DNA of 64,000 nt from assembly GCA_963749715.1 (NCBI GenBank), contig CAVVNR010000015.1:262745-326744 (forward strand). Direction: 5' to 3'. Position 1 is the stretch's first letter, and each line of letters opens with the position of its first letter. The notes beneath the pieces were generated by a model, which saw only the letters and a program-made list of their open reading frames with translations, had not been told where the DNA came from and did no database searches. Origin of the DNA: Roseiarcus sp963749715. Lineage in GTDB: Bacteria; Pseudomonadota; Alphaproteobacteria; Rhizobiales; Beijerinckiaceae. The position numbers and the translations under genes are program-made. This document shows positions 34,566 through 43,795 of the stretch, one piece after another.

Positions 34566-35441
34566 ATGGGGAAACGCATGGCTTCTATCAATCGGCGCTT
34601 GTGGGCGTTGTCGATCGCGGCGGCCGCTGCCGCGTTTGGTCTCGGATCGGCGGGCGCCGGCGCCATCGATAAGCTCAAGCAGGACAAGACCCTGCGGATC
34701 GCCTACCGCGACGACGCGCCGCCGTTTTCGTTCACCGACGCCATCGGCGAACCCGCGGGCTTCATGGTCGACCTGTGTCGTTCGGTGGCGAAGGATTTGG
34801 CTGCCGAGCTCAATCTCGGAGATCTCAAGGTCGACTATGTGCTGGTCACCGCGGCCAATCGCCTCGACGCCATCCAATCCGGAAAGGCGGACCTCCTGTG
34901 CGAACCGACCTCGGCCACCTTGTCGCGCCGACAACAGGTCGACTTTTCGATCGCGACGTTCGTCGATGGAGCGAGCCTCCTGGTGAGCGGCGAAGGCCCA
35001 AGCGAGTTCGGCGCCCTTTCGGGCAAGAAGATCGGCGTGCTGGCCGGCACCACCACCGAGCAGAGCTTGCGCGATACCCTCGCCAGCGCCAAGATCAACG
35101 CCGAAGTCGTGCCCGCCAAGACTCACCTGGAAGGGCTCGCGATGCTGGATCAGGGGACGATCGTCGCCTATTTCGGCGATCGGGCCATCCTCGCCTATCT
35201 CGCCTCCAAGAGCGAAGCTCCGGGCAAGCTGCGTCTCGCCAACAACTATTTCTCGCTTGAGCCATACGCCCTGGCGCTGGCGCGCGGCGACAGCGACTTC
35301 CGCCTGGCGGTCGATCGAGCGCTTAGCCATATCTATCGCTCCGGCGAAATCAGCGCCATCTTTGCCCATGCGTTCGGAAGCCAGACGCAACCCAGCGAGA
35401 CGCTGCAGACGCTGTACCTGATTTCAGCCTTGCCCGAATGA
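34566..35441 (+). CDS. Amino-acid-type ABC transporter substrate-binding protein (SBP family 3)
   Basis: A 291-residue periplasmic binding protein of the SBP_bac_3 family: signal peptide LWALSIAAAAAAFGLGSAGAGA, then LRIAYRDDAPPFSFTDAIGE, GFMVDLCRSVA, ANRLDAIQSGKADLLCEP and KIGVLAGTTTEQSL. ATG 34566 or 34578 can start it; the latter has GGGGA 5 bases before. No permease or ATPase gene is next to it, so it may work with an importer elsewhere or act as a sensor ligand-binding protein. Confidence 0.85.
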   Translation: MGKRMASINRRLWALSIAAAAAAFGLGSAGAGAIDKLKQDKTLRIAYRDDAPPFSFTDAIGEPAGFMVDLCRSVAKDLAAELNLGDLKVDYVLVTAANRLDAIQSGKADLLCEPTSATLSRRQQVDFSIATFVDGASLLVSGEGPSEFGALSGKKIGVLAGTTTEQSLRDTLASAKINAEVVPAKTHLEGLAMLDQGTIVAYFGDRAILAYLASKSEAPGKLRLANNYFSLEPYALALARGDSDFRLAVDRALSHIYRSGEISAIFAHAFGSQTQPSETLQTLYLISALPE

Positions 35442-35584
35442 CGGATCGGCGCTTGACAGGAGGCGGGTGTTCGGCGGCGCGGCGCGGCGCGACAGCATCG
35501 CGCCAAAAGGCCATTTTGAGGCGACACGGATGAGACTCTCATGTCGTGGAGCGTCGCAGTCGAGCCTAGTCAAGGGGAGCTGAA

Positions 35585-35833
35585 GTGACCGAGGCCAAGC
35601 CGGACATCGCCGCGTTGCCGTTCGAAGCAGCGCTCGCGGAGCTCGAGGAGATCGTCGATCGGCTCGAAAAAGGCGCGGTGGCGCTGGACGAATCGATCAG
35701 GCTCTACGAGCGTGGCGAGGCGCTGAAGCGGCGCTGCGACGAACTCTTGAAGAACGCCGAAATGCGGATCGAGAAGATTGCCCTTTCCGCGGACGGCGCG
35801 ATCAAGGGAGCCGTCCCGCTCGACGGCGACTGA
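35585..35833 (+). CDS. xseB: Exodeoxyribonuclease VII small subunit
   Basis: XseB joins XseA to form ExoVII, which cuts single-stranded DNA from both ends. The 82-residue product begins at GTG 35585, after GGGGAG, and has the family core PFEAALAELEEIVDRLEKGA followed by LDESIRLYERGEALKRRC. xseA is not in the window, as is common. The next gene is an orphan ParA 258 bases away. Confidence 0.93.
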   Translation: MTEAKPDIAALPFEAALAELEEIVDRLEKGAVALDESIRLYERGEALKRRCDELLKNAEMRIEKIALSADGAIKGAVPLDGD

Positions 35834-36091
35834 GCGGCGCCGCGAGCCTTAAGATTTGGCCGCTCCCGCCGAAGAAATGCGGCGCCGGACACGTGCCGTT
35901 GCGTCAGCCGCCCCTGGTGAATTCGCGTCGCGTGCGAATGATTTGCGGCAAATTATGACAAAGTGCTGAATGCCGCGCGTCTGAAACCGTCTGTTAACCA
36001 TTTTCCGCTCAACTGATGAACATTCATTAATCCTGCCCCCGATCGACGATCCGAAACCGGGGCGAAACTCGGAAGGCTGAGGGCGGAAGTC

Positions 36092-36748
36092 ATGCGGACC
36101 ATTGCGTTTGTCACCCAAAAGGGCGGCTCGGGGAAAAGCACAATTGCGTCGTCGCTCGCTGTGGCGGCGCACGAGATGAAAGAGAAAGTCTGCGTCGTCG
36201 ACATGGATCCGCAAGGGTCGCTCGCGAATTGGGCCAAGACGCGCGGCGCCGGCGACATCGAGGTCATTGCGTCGGGAGCGGCGCGCCTGCCGGCCCTCCT
36301 CGCCTCGCTTGAGCGCAAGGGCTATACCCTCGCGATCCTCGACACGCCAGGCGCCGAAGGCGCGGCGTCCTCGGCCGCAATGCAGGTCGCCGACCTCAAC
36401 ATCATCCCTTCACGCCCGAGCATGTTCGACTTGTGGGCAAGCGCCCGAACGCGGGCGGCGCTGAAGGAGATCGGCGGCGACTTCGTATTCCTGCTCAATC
36501 AGTGCCCACCCGCCCAGCAGACCGCCCGCGTCCAGGATGGCGTAGAGACGCTCGAAGAAATGGGAGGACTGATTTCCCCGCTCATCCTGACGCGGGTCGA
36601 TTATCAGGAATCCGCCCGCCATGGCTGGGGGGTCACCGAGCTCAATCCGTATGGCGCGGCCGCCGAGGAGATGCGCGCCCTTTGGCAATCGATCAAGCGC
36701 CGCATGGCGCGCGTGAAGGTTAGACAGCCGGCCCGCAAGGCGGCGTAA
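36092..36748 (+). CDS. Orphan ParA/MinD family ATPase
   Basis: A 218-residue deviant Walker ATPase. The Walker A motif KGGSGKST is at residues 10-17 with the signature Lys, the A' box is VVDMDPQGSL, and Walker B is LAILDTPG. No parB follows; the gene ends at a strong terminator. Such orphan ParA proteins, like PpfA or ParC, position protein cargoes or plasmids. It lies 9.5 kb from the parS-like site, but its small size and lack of parB make chromosome partitioning unlikely. Confidence 0.88.
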   Translation: MRTIAFVTQKGGSGKSTIASSLAVAAHEMKEKVCVVDMDPQGSLANWAKTRGAGDIEVIASGAARLPALLASLERKGYTLAILDTPGAEGAASSAAMQVADLNIIPSRPSMFDLWASARTRAALKEIGGDFVFLLNQCPPAQQTARVQDGVETLEEMGGLISPLILTRVDYQESARHGWGVTELNPYGAAAEEMRALWQSIKRRMARVKVRQPARKAA

Positions 36749-36821
36749 ATTCGAGGCGAGCGGAAAACCGATCTAAAAAGCGAAAGCGCGAGCGGCCATC
36801 CTCCCACCGCTTGCGCAGATC

Positions 36822-36854
36822 GGCAGGACGCTTCCGGGCGCCCTGCCTTTTTTT
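36822..36854 (+). terminator. Intrinsic terminator after the ParA gene
   Basis: GGCAGGACGC pairs with GCGCCCTGCC (one mismatch) around a 6-base loop and is followed by seven T residues. It is 73 bases after the ParA stop and 9 bases before the end of the convergent degP gene. The T-run lies on the plus-strand side, so it ends the rightward transcript. Confidence 0.8.
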
Positions 36855-36862
36855 CGCCCTCG

Positions 36863-38257
36863 TCAGCCGCCGAGCTGAGTGCGGATGGTCTCCGCGCCGC
36901 GCCTGATTGTTAGATCCCAAAGGCGCGCACGTTCCGCGCAGGCTTTCTCCAGATCGCGGGTCGTCGCGATCTTCTGGCCATTGACGGCGACGACGATATC
37001 CCCCTTCTGCACGCCGACCTCAGCCGCGGTCGAACCGTCGGCCACCGACGCGATGACGACGCCTTCAGCGGCGCCTTCGAGCGACAGCTCCTCGGCGACG
37101 GCGGGCGACATGTTCATCGCCTCGGCCCCCTGGAAGGGCGAGCGGCTGCGGATGGTCAGCGCATCGCGCGGCGGCGATTCCGGCGCGGCGGCGAGTTTGA
37201 GCGGCAGGCTCAGCGCGCGCCCGCTCCGCAGGACCGAGAGCGTGGCCGCGCCGCCGAGGGGCTTAACCGCAAGGCGGAAGCCGACGCTCTGAGCGTCCTC
37301 GACGCCTTGCCCGTCGACCGCGGTGATGACGTCGCCCCGCTTGAGACCCGCCTCGAACGCCGGACCCTCGCCGGCGACTGTCGCCACCAGCGCGCCCGTC
37401 GGGCGATCGACGCCAAGGCTGTCGGCGATATCCTTGGTCAAGCTCTGCAGCGTGGCGCCGAGCCAGGGACGCTTGACGGTCGAGCCGCCCTGGCGCGCCG
37501 CGGCAATGACGCTCCTGACCATATTGACCGGAATGGCAAAGCCAATTCCCATGCTGCCGCCCGAGCGCGAATAGATCGCCGAATTGATGCCGACCAGCTT
37601 GCCATACAGATCAACGAGCGCTCCGCCCGAATTGCCGGGGTTGATGGCGGCGTCGGTCTGGATGAAGAAGCCGTAGTCGCTGATCCCGACCTGCGTGCGC
37701 GCAAGCGCCGAAACGATCCCTTGGGTGACCGTCTGGCCGACGCCGAACGGATTGCCGATAGCGATGACGAAGTCGCCGACTTCGAGCGCATCAAAATCGC
37801 CAAGCTCCAACACCGGGAAATTCGCCGCCCCGGTGAGCCGCAGCACCGCCAGATCCGTCCGCGGATCGCGCAGGACGATTTGCGCCTCGAACTCGCGCTT
37901 GTCGGAAAGCGCGACCTTCACTTCCGTCATGCCTTCGATCACGTGATAGTTGGTGACGACCAGTCCCGAGGGGTCGATGATGACGCCGGACCCGAGCGCC
38001 TTCTGCACCCGCTGATCCTCCGTTCCTCCGCCGCCGAAGAAGCGGCGGAAGATTGGATCGTCGAACAGCGGATTCCGCGGCATGGTCTCGACGCGGGATG
38101 CGTAGACGTTCACCACCGCGGGCGCCACCTTCTTTACGACGGGCGCGAATGAGAGTCTGACCTGTCCAGGGCTTTGCGGCGCGGCCGGCTGAAGCGTGTC
38201 GGCGAAGGCCGGAGCGCAGAGAAGCGCGAAGACGAGGGCAAGCGCCAGGCGAATCAA
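36863..38257 (-). CDS. degP: Do-family periplasmic serine protease/chaperone DegP/DegQ
   Basis: A 464-residue HtrA protease. I place the start at TTG 38257, which follows GGAGG at the right distance and gives a signal peptide IRLALALVFALLCAPAFA. The triad is His in VTNYHVIEG, Asp in DPRTDLAVLRL and Ser in GNSGGALVDL. Two PDZ domains follow (near residues 255-350 and 365-460), with GLKRGDVITAVDGQ and GVQKGDIVVAVNGQ. It degrades or refolds misfolded envelope proteins. In many Rhizobiales degQ follows rplQ; here the two are 5.5 kb apart. Confidence 0.93.
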   Translation of the reverse strand: MIRLALALVFALLCAPAFADTLQPAAPQSPGQVRLSFAPVVKKVAPAVVNVYASRVETMPRNPLFDDPIFRRFFGGGGTEDQRVQKALGSGVIIDPSGLVVTNYHVIEGMTEVKVALSDKREFEAQIVLRDPRTDLAVLRLTGAANFPVLELGDFDALEVGDFVIAIGNPFGVGQTVTQGIVSALARTQVGISDYGFFIQTDAAINPGNSGGALVDLYGKLVGINSAIYSRSGGSMGIGFAIPVNMVRSVIAAARQGGSTVKRPWLGATLQSLTKDIADSLGVDRPTGALVATVAGEGPAFEAGLKRGDVITAVDGQGVEDAQSVGFRLAVKPLGGAATLSVLRSGRALSLPLKLAAAPESPPRDALTIRSRSPFQGAEAMNMSPAVAEELSLEGAAEGVVIASVADGSTAAEVGVQKGDIVVAVNGQKIATTRDLEKACAERARLWDLTIRRGAETIRTQLGG

Positions 38258-38418
38258 ACGGGACCTCCGGCCTTTTTCATGCGGCCGCCTGATATAGGCG
38301 GCGAGCGGCGGAGTGCAAAGGATCGGCGCTACGCTCGTCGGCGAAGGGCGGCCTGGCCATCTGGCGAGGTGGGCAACGGCCCCCCCGAGCGACATCTTAG
38401 GCGGCAAAGGAGCGCCTC

Positions 38419-39305
38419 ATGTCAGACAAATCCGCCTCTTCCCCCTGCTCGCCCTCTCGACCGCGTTCGCCGACCTCATCGGCGCCGCCGCGCCGAGCCT
38501 GGTCTCTGTCCAATCGAACCGCACGCAATCGACCGGCTTCTCATGGCGCCCGGGTCTGATCGTTGCGGCGGAGAACGCGCTCCCCGACGAGGGGGAGCTG
38601 TCGATCGTCGCGCATGACGGGACCGGGAGCCGCGCCGAGATCGTCGGCCGCGACCCGTCGAGCGACGTCGCCCTCTTGCGCGTCGCGCGGACCGATCTGG
38701 CAAGGGCTCCCGCGGCGGCCGATGCGCCGGCAACCGGGTCGCTTGCGGTCATCGCAGGAGCGCGCGAGAGCGCGCCCAGCGCGGCGCTCGGCGTCGTGTC
38801 CTTCGTCGGCCCGCAATGGCGCAGTTTGCGCGGCGGCGTCATCGACGCTCGCATCGAGCTCGACGCGGCGCTGACGCGCTCGAGCGAAGGCGGGCTCGCC
38901 CTCGGCGCCGAGGGGCGCGCCTTCGGGATGGCGGTCTTTGGCCCGCGGCGGCGCACGCTCGTCATTCCCATGACGACGATCGACCGCGTCGCCGAACTGC
39001 TGGCGACCAAGGGCAGGATTGCGCGCGGATACCTCGGACTTGGGCTGCAACCGGTCAAGCTCGACGCCGGGGGAATCGGAGCGATGGCGACCAGCGTCGA
39101 CGCCAACGGGCCGGCCGCCGCGGCCGGCGTCCGCCAGGGCGACATCATTGTCGCCTGGAACGGCGAGCCGATCCGCGGCGTCCACCAGCTCGTGCGAGCG
39201 CTTGGACCCGACAGCGTCGGCGCGAGTGTAAGGTTCGCGTTGCGCCGGGCAGGCGAGCCAGTCGAAGCGACGGTGACGATCGGCGAACGGCCCGAGAGCT
39301 CATGA
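38419..39305 (+). CDS. HtrA-like pseudoprotease with PDZ domain (one-base loss in a C-run near the start)
   Basis: ATG 38419 follows AAGGAG by 7 bases and reads MSDKSASSP; a missing C in the C5 run at 38441-38445 would join it to LLALSTAFADLIGAAAPSL, giving 295 residues. The trypsin-like domain aligns with HtrA, but the catalytic His position reads VAAENAL (DegP: VTNYHVI) and the GNSGG block reads RSSEGGL, so His and Ser both appear replaced; Asp remains in DPSSDVALLRV. One PDZ domain is C-terminal (GVRQGDIIVAWNGEPI). There is no signal peptide. The stop overlaps the next ATG. A binding or sensing role is inferred. Confidence 0.75.
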
Positions 39306-39664
39306 GCGCCCAGTCGCCAGCCCTCGTTGTCGCAATCGAGATCGGCGAGCCAGCCCTCGCCGACCGGTTGGCGGCGCTCCTGGCCGACGTGCCGGGCTTG
39401 AGGCTCGCGGCGCCGGGAGAACCCGCGGATGCGACCCTCGTGGCCGCGGCGGAGGCGGCGCCCGACGTCGCCTTGACGCCGCGCGAACTCGACGTGCTGG
39501 CGCTCATCGCCGAGGGAGCGTCCAACAAGGCGATCGCGCGGCGGCTCAAGATTTCGATCCATACGGTCAAATTTCACATTGCCTCTCTGCTCGACAAACT
39601 CGACGCGCAGGGGCGCGCCGAGGCGGTCGCGCAAGCGGCCCGGCTCAGGGCGATCCGGCTTTAG
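39302..39664 (+). CDS. LuxR-type DNA-binding protein without a normal receiver domain
   Basis: A 120-residue protein coupled by ATGA to the pseudoprotease gene. The last 65 residues are a LuxR/FixJ helix-turn-helix: LTPRELDVLALIAEGASNKA, IARRLKISIHTVKFHIASLL. The first 50 residues (ALVVAIEIGEPALADRLAAL) resemble only the start of a receiver and lack the phosphorylated Asp and the conserved Lys. It therefore is unlikely to be controlled by phosphorylation. The tight pairing suggests that the pseudoprotease, through its PDZ domain, controls this regulator or the reverse. Confidence 0.85.
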   Translation: MSAQSPALVVAIEIGEPALADRLAALLADVPGLRLAAPGEPADATLVAAAEAAPDVALTPRELDVLALIAEGASNKAIARRLKISIHTVKFHIASLLDKLDAQGRAEAVAQAARLRAIRL

Positions 39665-40082
39665 ACCGCATCTCGCGCGCGGTGGAGCTTTTCCAAGTCA
39701 AATCCAAATTCAGCCCAATCGAGCAAAGCCGGGCCAAGCCCGGGCAAAACAAATCAAAGAAAAAAGCTTGGATTTCCTTCGATTTCCTTGGCGGAAATGG
39801 GCCTTTTCAACGATCTGCGCCGACCCCCCCCGCGCTTTTTTCTTTGCTCCGTTCGTCTGTCCTCTCGCCATCGAAACCCTGTGTCCGGCAGAGCGCTCGC
39901 GGCCTCGTCCGAATCGTCTCGCGAGCCGTGAGCGCCTTCTTCAACGGCGCCGATCGCCGGCTCCATGTCGACCAGAGTGGGACTGTAACAGACCTTCCGG
40001 CAATCAGAAAGGAAATGTCGCAAATCATGTCTTTTAAGGCCGGAGCGGGGATGGATTACGCCCGCCAGCCGAAGAGCCGCCG
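39665..40082. other. Intergenic stretch without a recognisable gene
   Basis: This 418-base gap lies between the LuxR-type gene and the convergent membrane-protein gene. A CCGGGC-CAA-GCCCGG stem lies near 39730-39745 but lacks a T-run on the plus strand. The stretch is richer in A and T than its surroundings around 39745-39800. Open frames here have no plausible start signals or protein-like composition. Confidence 0.5.
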
Positions 40083-40598
40083 CTACATGCCCAGAATTGC
40101 CAGGCTAATGCCGAATGCGGGAATGCAAACGAGGCAAATTCCAAGGCTTAGCCTCAAGTATAATGTCTTCCACCACAAGATACGCGACAGCAACGCCACA
40201 CGATGCCTGACCTCCTCCAGCTCGACCACGGGATCGTGGGTGAAGGTGAAGTGATGCGGGCCGGCGGTCCGTGACAAGTGGAAAGCGCTTTTCTCCGATC
40301 GGAAGTATCTAGGAAATATCGCCAGAATCAGAAAGAAATAGGAAGCCAGGAAAGGCGCAAGGATCACCCATAGCGGAACATTCTCCAAGCCGCGCTCATG
40401 TGCGCTCAGGATCGGGACCATCAAGAGCGGCAGGAACAGCAGGGCAATATTGGCCTTGAAATCGCTCGAGCGAATGGCGTCGGTATAGACCGCGGAGAAG
40501 TCGCGAAAATACTTGATCTCCCGCTGGATCAGATCGTCGCTCGGCGGCTTGGCGCTGCTGCGCGTGGCGACCGGATGCTCCTCTACGCTCGTGACCAT
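40083..40598 (-). CDS. Small multi-pass membrane protein of unknown function
   Basis: A 171-residue protein. After a soluble helix (LIQREIKYFRDFSAVYTDAI) come two adjacent membrane helices (ANIALLFLPLLMVPIL and VILAPFLASYFFLILAIF), a soluble stretch with HHFTFTHDPVVELEEVRHRV, and a third helix near the C-terminus (LSLGICLVCIPAFGISLAIL). The segment RSSDFKANIALL just before the first helix loosely resembles the start of Pycsar-type and SLATT membrane effectors, but no nucleotide cyclase is adjacent. I would not assign a function. Composition is less GC-biased than its neighbours. Confidence 0.6.
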   Translation of the reverse strand: MVTSVEEHPVATRSSAKPPSDDLIQREIKYFRDFSAVYTDAIRSSDFKANIALLFLPLLMVPILSAHERGLENVPLWVILAPFLASYFFLILAIFPRYFRSEKSAFHLSRTAGPHHFTFTHDPVVELEEVRHRVALLSRILWWKTLYLRLSLGICLVCIPAFGISLAILGM

Positions 40599-41136
40599 GA
40601 TCGATGCCCGGCTTGCGTTCCATAGCCCGCGACGGCGGCGTCACACGATCGGCGGGGCGAAATCGGCGAGAAGCGCGAGGACGCTCTCGATCGCTTGTGG
40701 CCACGCTCTTCGCCACGACTTTCGTCTGGAGGCGGCGCCACTGCGAACCTGTGAGACCGGTTGCGGACTGTCAAGATGGCGAGTTGGCGCGTCGGCGTCA
40801 AAACCCAATTGGCTTGACTGGTTTCGACGCCTGCGAAACGGCCCGAGTCGGTAGAGCGGTCATTGCGGGTGGCGGCCGGCGACGTAGCTTATTGGCGGAT
40901 AGCGACCTGAACGGCAGAAAGGCGCCAGGAAGCGGCGTATAAGGGTTGCCGGGGAACGCGGACCATCATCGGTTTGTCGGCGGACCGCGAAAATGGCGGG
41001 AAACAGCCCATCGGCTTTATGCTCTCGCCGCAGAAGCGATAACTCCGCAGCCGACGAAAACGGGTATAAGAACGGTGCAGGCCCTGGTCGCGTCCTGAAG
41101 CGCGGGGCGCGCGGTGTCAGGACGGAGACGCGAACC
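40599..41136. other. Intergenic stretch without a recognisable gene
   Basis: The 538 bases between divergent genes for the membrane protein and the molybdopterin enzyme hold promoters for both, presumably, but I can see no clear -35/-10 pair. The long frames here are arginine-rich and lack ribosome sites. Confidence 0.45.
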
Positions 41137-43527
41137 ATGAGCGCAGCAGAGCCTGTCAAGGTCCACGGCTTTTGCGGCCTATGCATCGCACGTTGCGGCG
41201 CCATCGCCACTGTCGAGGACGGCCGTTTCACGCGGCTCGATCCGGATCCAACCCATCCGACCGGCCAGGCGCTTTGCGCCAAGGGTCGGGCTGCGCCCGA
41301 ACTGGTCTATAGCAGGGAGCGGCTGGCGACGCCTTTGCGCCGCACCCGGCCGAAGGGCGATTCCGATCCAGGCTGGGTGAAGATTTCTTGGGACGAGGCC
41401 CTGGACGCGATTGCGGCGGCGATGCGAAGGCTCGCTGCGATGCACGGGCCGCAGAGTGTGGCGTTCAGCCAGTGTTCCCCCTCCACCACGGCGATCGGTG
41501 ATTCTGGGCCGTTCTTGCGTCGGCTAATGAACGCTTTCGGCACGCCAAACCTGGTCTGGGCGCTGGACCTGTGCGGCTGGGGACGCGGGTTCGCGACCCG
41601 CTACGCATTCGGGGTCGGGAGCGTCGCCACCGGCAGCGGCGGCGGAGCGATGGCGGACATCGAGAACACCGGGTGCCTGATCCTTTGGGGTTACAACCCC
41701 TCCTACACGCGGCTCACCCACGCAACGGCCACGGTCGCGGCGCTCAAGCGCGGGATGAAGCTCATCGTCATCGATCCGCGCCATGTCGGGCTTGCGAGCA
41801 AGGCCGACCTCTGGTTGCGCATTCGTCCTGGCGCCGACGGGGCGCTCGCGCTCGGCCTCGCGAATGTCATGATAAGCCGCGGCTGGTACGACCGCGAGTT
41901 CGTGCTGGCGTGGACCAACGCGCCGCATCTTATCCGATGCGATACCGGCCGGCTCTTGCGCGGGGCCGATCTCGCCGAAGGCGGGGACGCCGGGCACTTC
42001 GTTGCCTGGGATGGATTGGCGGGAAAGCCCGTGGGCTACGACCCCGCGACGGGCCGCTACGGCGCGCCTGTCGAGCGTCTGGCGCTCGAGGGCGAGGTCA
42101 TGGTCGCGGCCAAGCATGGCTTGCTGCCCTGCCGGCCGGTGTTTGCTCGCTACGCCGAGCTTTGCGCGCAATACACGCCCGAGCGGGTGGCGGAGATCTG
42201 TTGGATTGCGCCCGATCAGGTGGAGGCGGCGGCGCGGCTCATCTGGAGTTCGCGGCCGGTCTCCTACTACGCCTGGAGCGGACATGAGCATCACGCCAAC
42301 ACGACTGAAACGGCGCGCGCCATGGCGCTCCTCTATGCGCTGACCGGTTCATTCGATCAGCGCGGCGGCAACGTGGTGTTCGCTTCCGTTCCCAACCCGA
42401 CGATCACCGGCGAGGATTTGCCGGCAGCGCAGCGCCTGGCGCCGGCCGTCGGGCTGGAGCAACGTCCGCTCGGGCCGGCGAAGTGGAACAACGTCTCCGC
42501 GGCTGATTTTTACCGTGCGGTGCTGGAGGGCGACCCGTACCCTGTTCGCGGGCTCGTGGGGTTTGGCTCGAACCTGCTGCTCGCGTTTTCCGATCCGCTG
42601 CGCGGGCGCCGCGCGCTAGCGGCGCTCGATTTCTACGCTCACGGCGACATGTTCATGAGCCCGACGGCGGAACTCGCCGACATCGTGTTGCCGGTCGCAT
42701 CCTGCTTCGAGCGGGAGGCGCTGCGCTTCGGCTTCGAAATCAGCGCCGAGGCCCAACGTTTGGTGCAACTCCGCCGGCCGGTCGTTCCCCCGCCGGGCGA
42801 GGCCCGGCCCGACACCGACATCATCTTCGATCTCGCGGTCAGGCTCGGCCTTGGCGAGCATTTCTGGAACGGCGACGTTGACGCGGCCTACCGTCACCAG
42901 CTCGCGCCAAGCGGGCTCACCTTGGAAGCCCTCAGGGCCGAGCCGAGAGGCCTCCGCGTTCCGGTCACGACCCGCTACGCCAAGCACGCCGAGCCGGATG
43001 CAGAAGGCAATCCACGCGGCTTCGTCACGCCCTCGCGCAAGGTGGAGTTCTGGTCCGCGACCCTTCAAGCCAAGGGCTATGCGCCCATTCCCGAGTTTGC
43101 GCCGCCGCCTGCGCCGCAGGCGGGGCGCTACCCGCTCGTGCTTACCTGCGCCAAGCCCACGCTGTTCTGCCAGACTCAGCATCGCGCACTGCCTTCTCTG
43201 CGCCGACGCGCGATGGATCCCGGGGTGATGCTCCATCCAGAGACTGCGGCTAAGCGCGGCATCGCGGCCGGAGACTGGGTCAGCGTCGAAACGCGAACGG
43301 GCGCGATGCGGGCGCGAGCGCTCATCAACGCCGATATCGACGAGCGCGTGGTCGTGGGCGAGCATGGCTGGTGGCAAGGGGCCCCCGAGGCCAATGCGCC
43401 GGGCTATGATCCGTTCAGCCCTTTAGGGTCAAACTACAATCTGACTGTCGATCCGTCCGCTCGCGATCCGATCAGCGGCACCACGGCGCATCGATCGGGC
43501 TCCTGCGAGGTCTCCCGAATCGCCTAG
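41137..43527 (+). CDS. Molybdopterin-dependent oxidoreductase of the DMSO reductase superfamily
   Basis: A 796-residue Mo/W-bisPGD enzyme. The N-terminal [4Fe-4S] site is CGLCIARCGAI followed by ALCAKG. Mid-protein motifs are LILWGYNPSYT, VIDPRHVGLASKADLWLRI and GADGALALGLANVM. The C-terminal cofactor domain has LVLTCAKPTLFCQTQHR and AAGDWVSVETRTGAMRA. The Mo ligand may be the Cys in WALDLCGWGRGF, as in thiosulfate- or polysulfide-reductase-like enzymes. No Tat leader or electron-transfer subunit gene adjoins, so it is probably cytoplasmic with an unknown substrate. ATG 41137 has ACGGAG upstream. Confidence 0.9.
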   Translation: MSAAEPVKVHGFCGLCIARCGAIATVEDGRFTRLDPDPTHPTGQALCAKGRAAPELVYSRERLATPLRRTRPKGDSDPGWVKISWDEALDAIAAAMRRLAAMHGPQSVAFSQCSPSTTAIGDSGPFLRRLMNAFGTPNLVWALDLCGWGRGFATRYAFGVGSVATGSGGGAMADIENTGCLILWGYNPSYTRLTHATATVAALKRGMKLIVIDPRHVGLASKADLWLRIRPGADGALALGLANVMISRGWYDREFVLAWTNAPHLIRCDTGRLLRGADLAEGGDAGHFVAWDGLAGKPVGYDPATGRYGAPVERLALEGEVMVAAKHGLLPCRPVFARYAELCAQYTPERVAEICWIAPDQVEAAARLIWSSRPVSYYAWSGHEHHANTTETARAMALLYALTGSFDQRGGNVVFASVPNPTITGEDLPAAQRLAPAVGLEQRPLGPAKWNNVSAADFYRAVLEGDPYPVRGLVGFGSNLLLAFSDPLRGRRALAALDFYAHGDMFMSPTAELADIVLPVASCFEREALRFGFEISAEAQRLVQLRRPVVPPPGEARPDTDIIFDLAVRLGLGEHFWNGDVDAAYRHQLAPSGLTLEALRAEPRGLRVPVTTRYAKHAEPDAEGNPRGFVTPSRKVEFWSATLQAKGYAPIPEFAPPPAPQAGRYPLVLTCAKPTLFCQTQHRALPSLRRRAMDPGVMLHPETAAKRGIAAGDWVSVETRTGAMRARALINADIDERVVVGEHGWWQGAPEANAPGYDPFSPLGSNYNLTVDPSARDPISGTTAHRSGSCEVSRIA

Positions 43528-43795
43528 CCGGAACAGAGCGACAGTGAGGGAGCCTGGGGCCTTCCGAACAGGTTCGCCTGGTCGGAACGCTGATAACCGA
43601 CGTGGAACGAAATTGCGCGTTTGCAGCTTGCTCGGTGGACGGCCGCTTCGCCAGGCGTCGGTGAATGACGCTTTTGGCGCGAAGCGGTCATATGCGCAAA
43701 GCGCGCGACAGAGATTTGACCCCAGCGTGCGATGCATCGGCGTCGGCCAGCGACTTCGCCGACCCGCAATTCGCTTGGCCGAGCTCGGCGGCGAA

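Noticed and set aside
36092..36748. Chromosome-partitioning parAB locus
   Set aside because: parB is absent, the ATPase is short and an intrinsic terminator follows; an orphan positioning ATPase is a better reading.
39729..39745. Intrinsic terminator after the LuxR-type gene
   Set aside because: A CCGGGC/GCCCGG stem exists, but no T-run follows on the plus strand and only a weak one on the minus strand.
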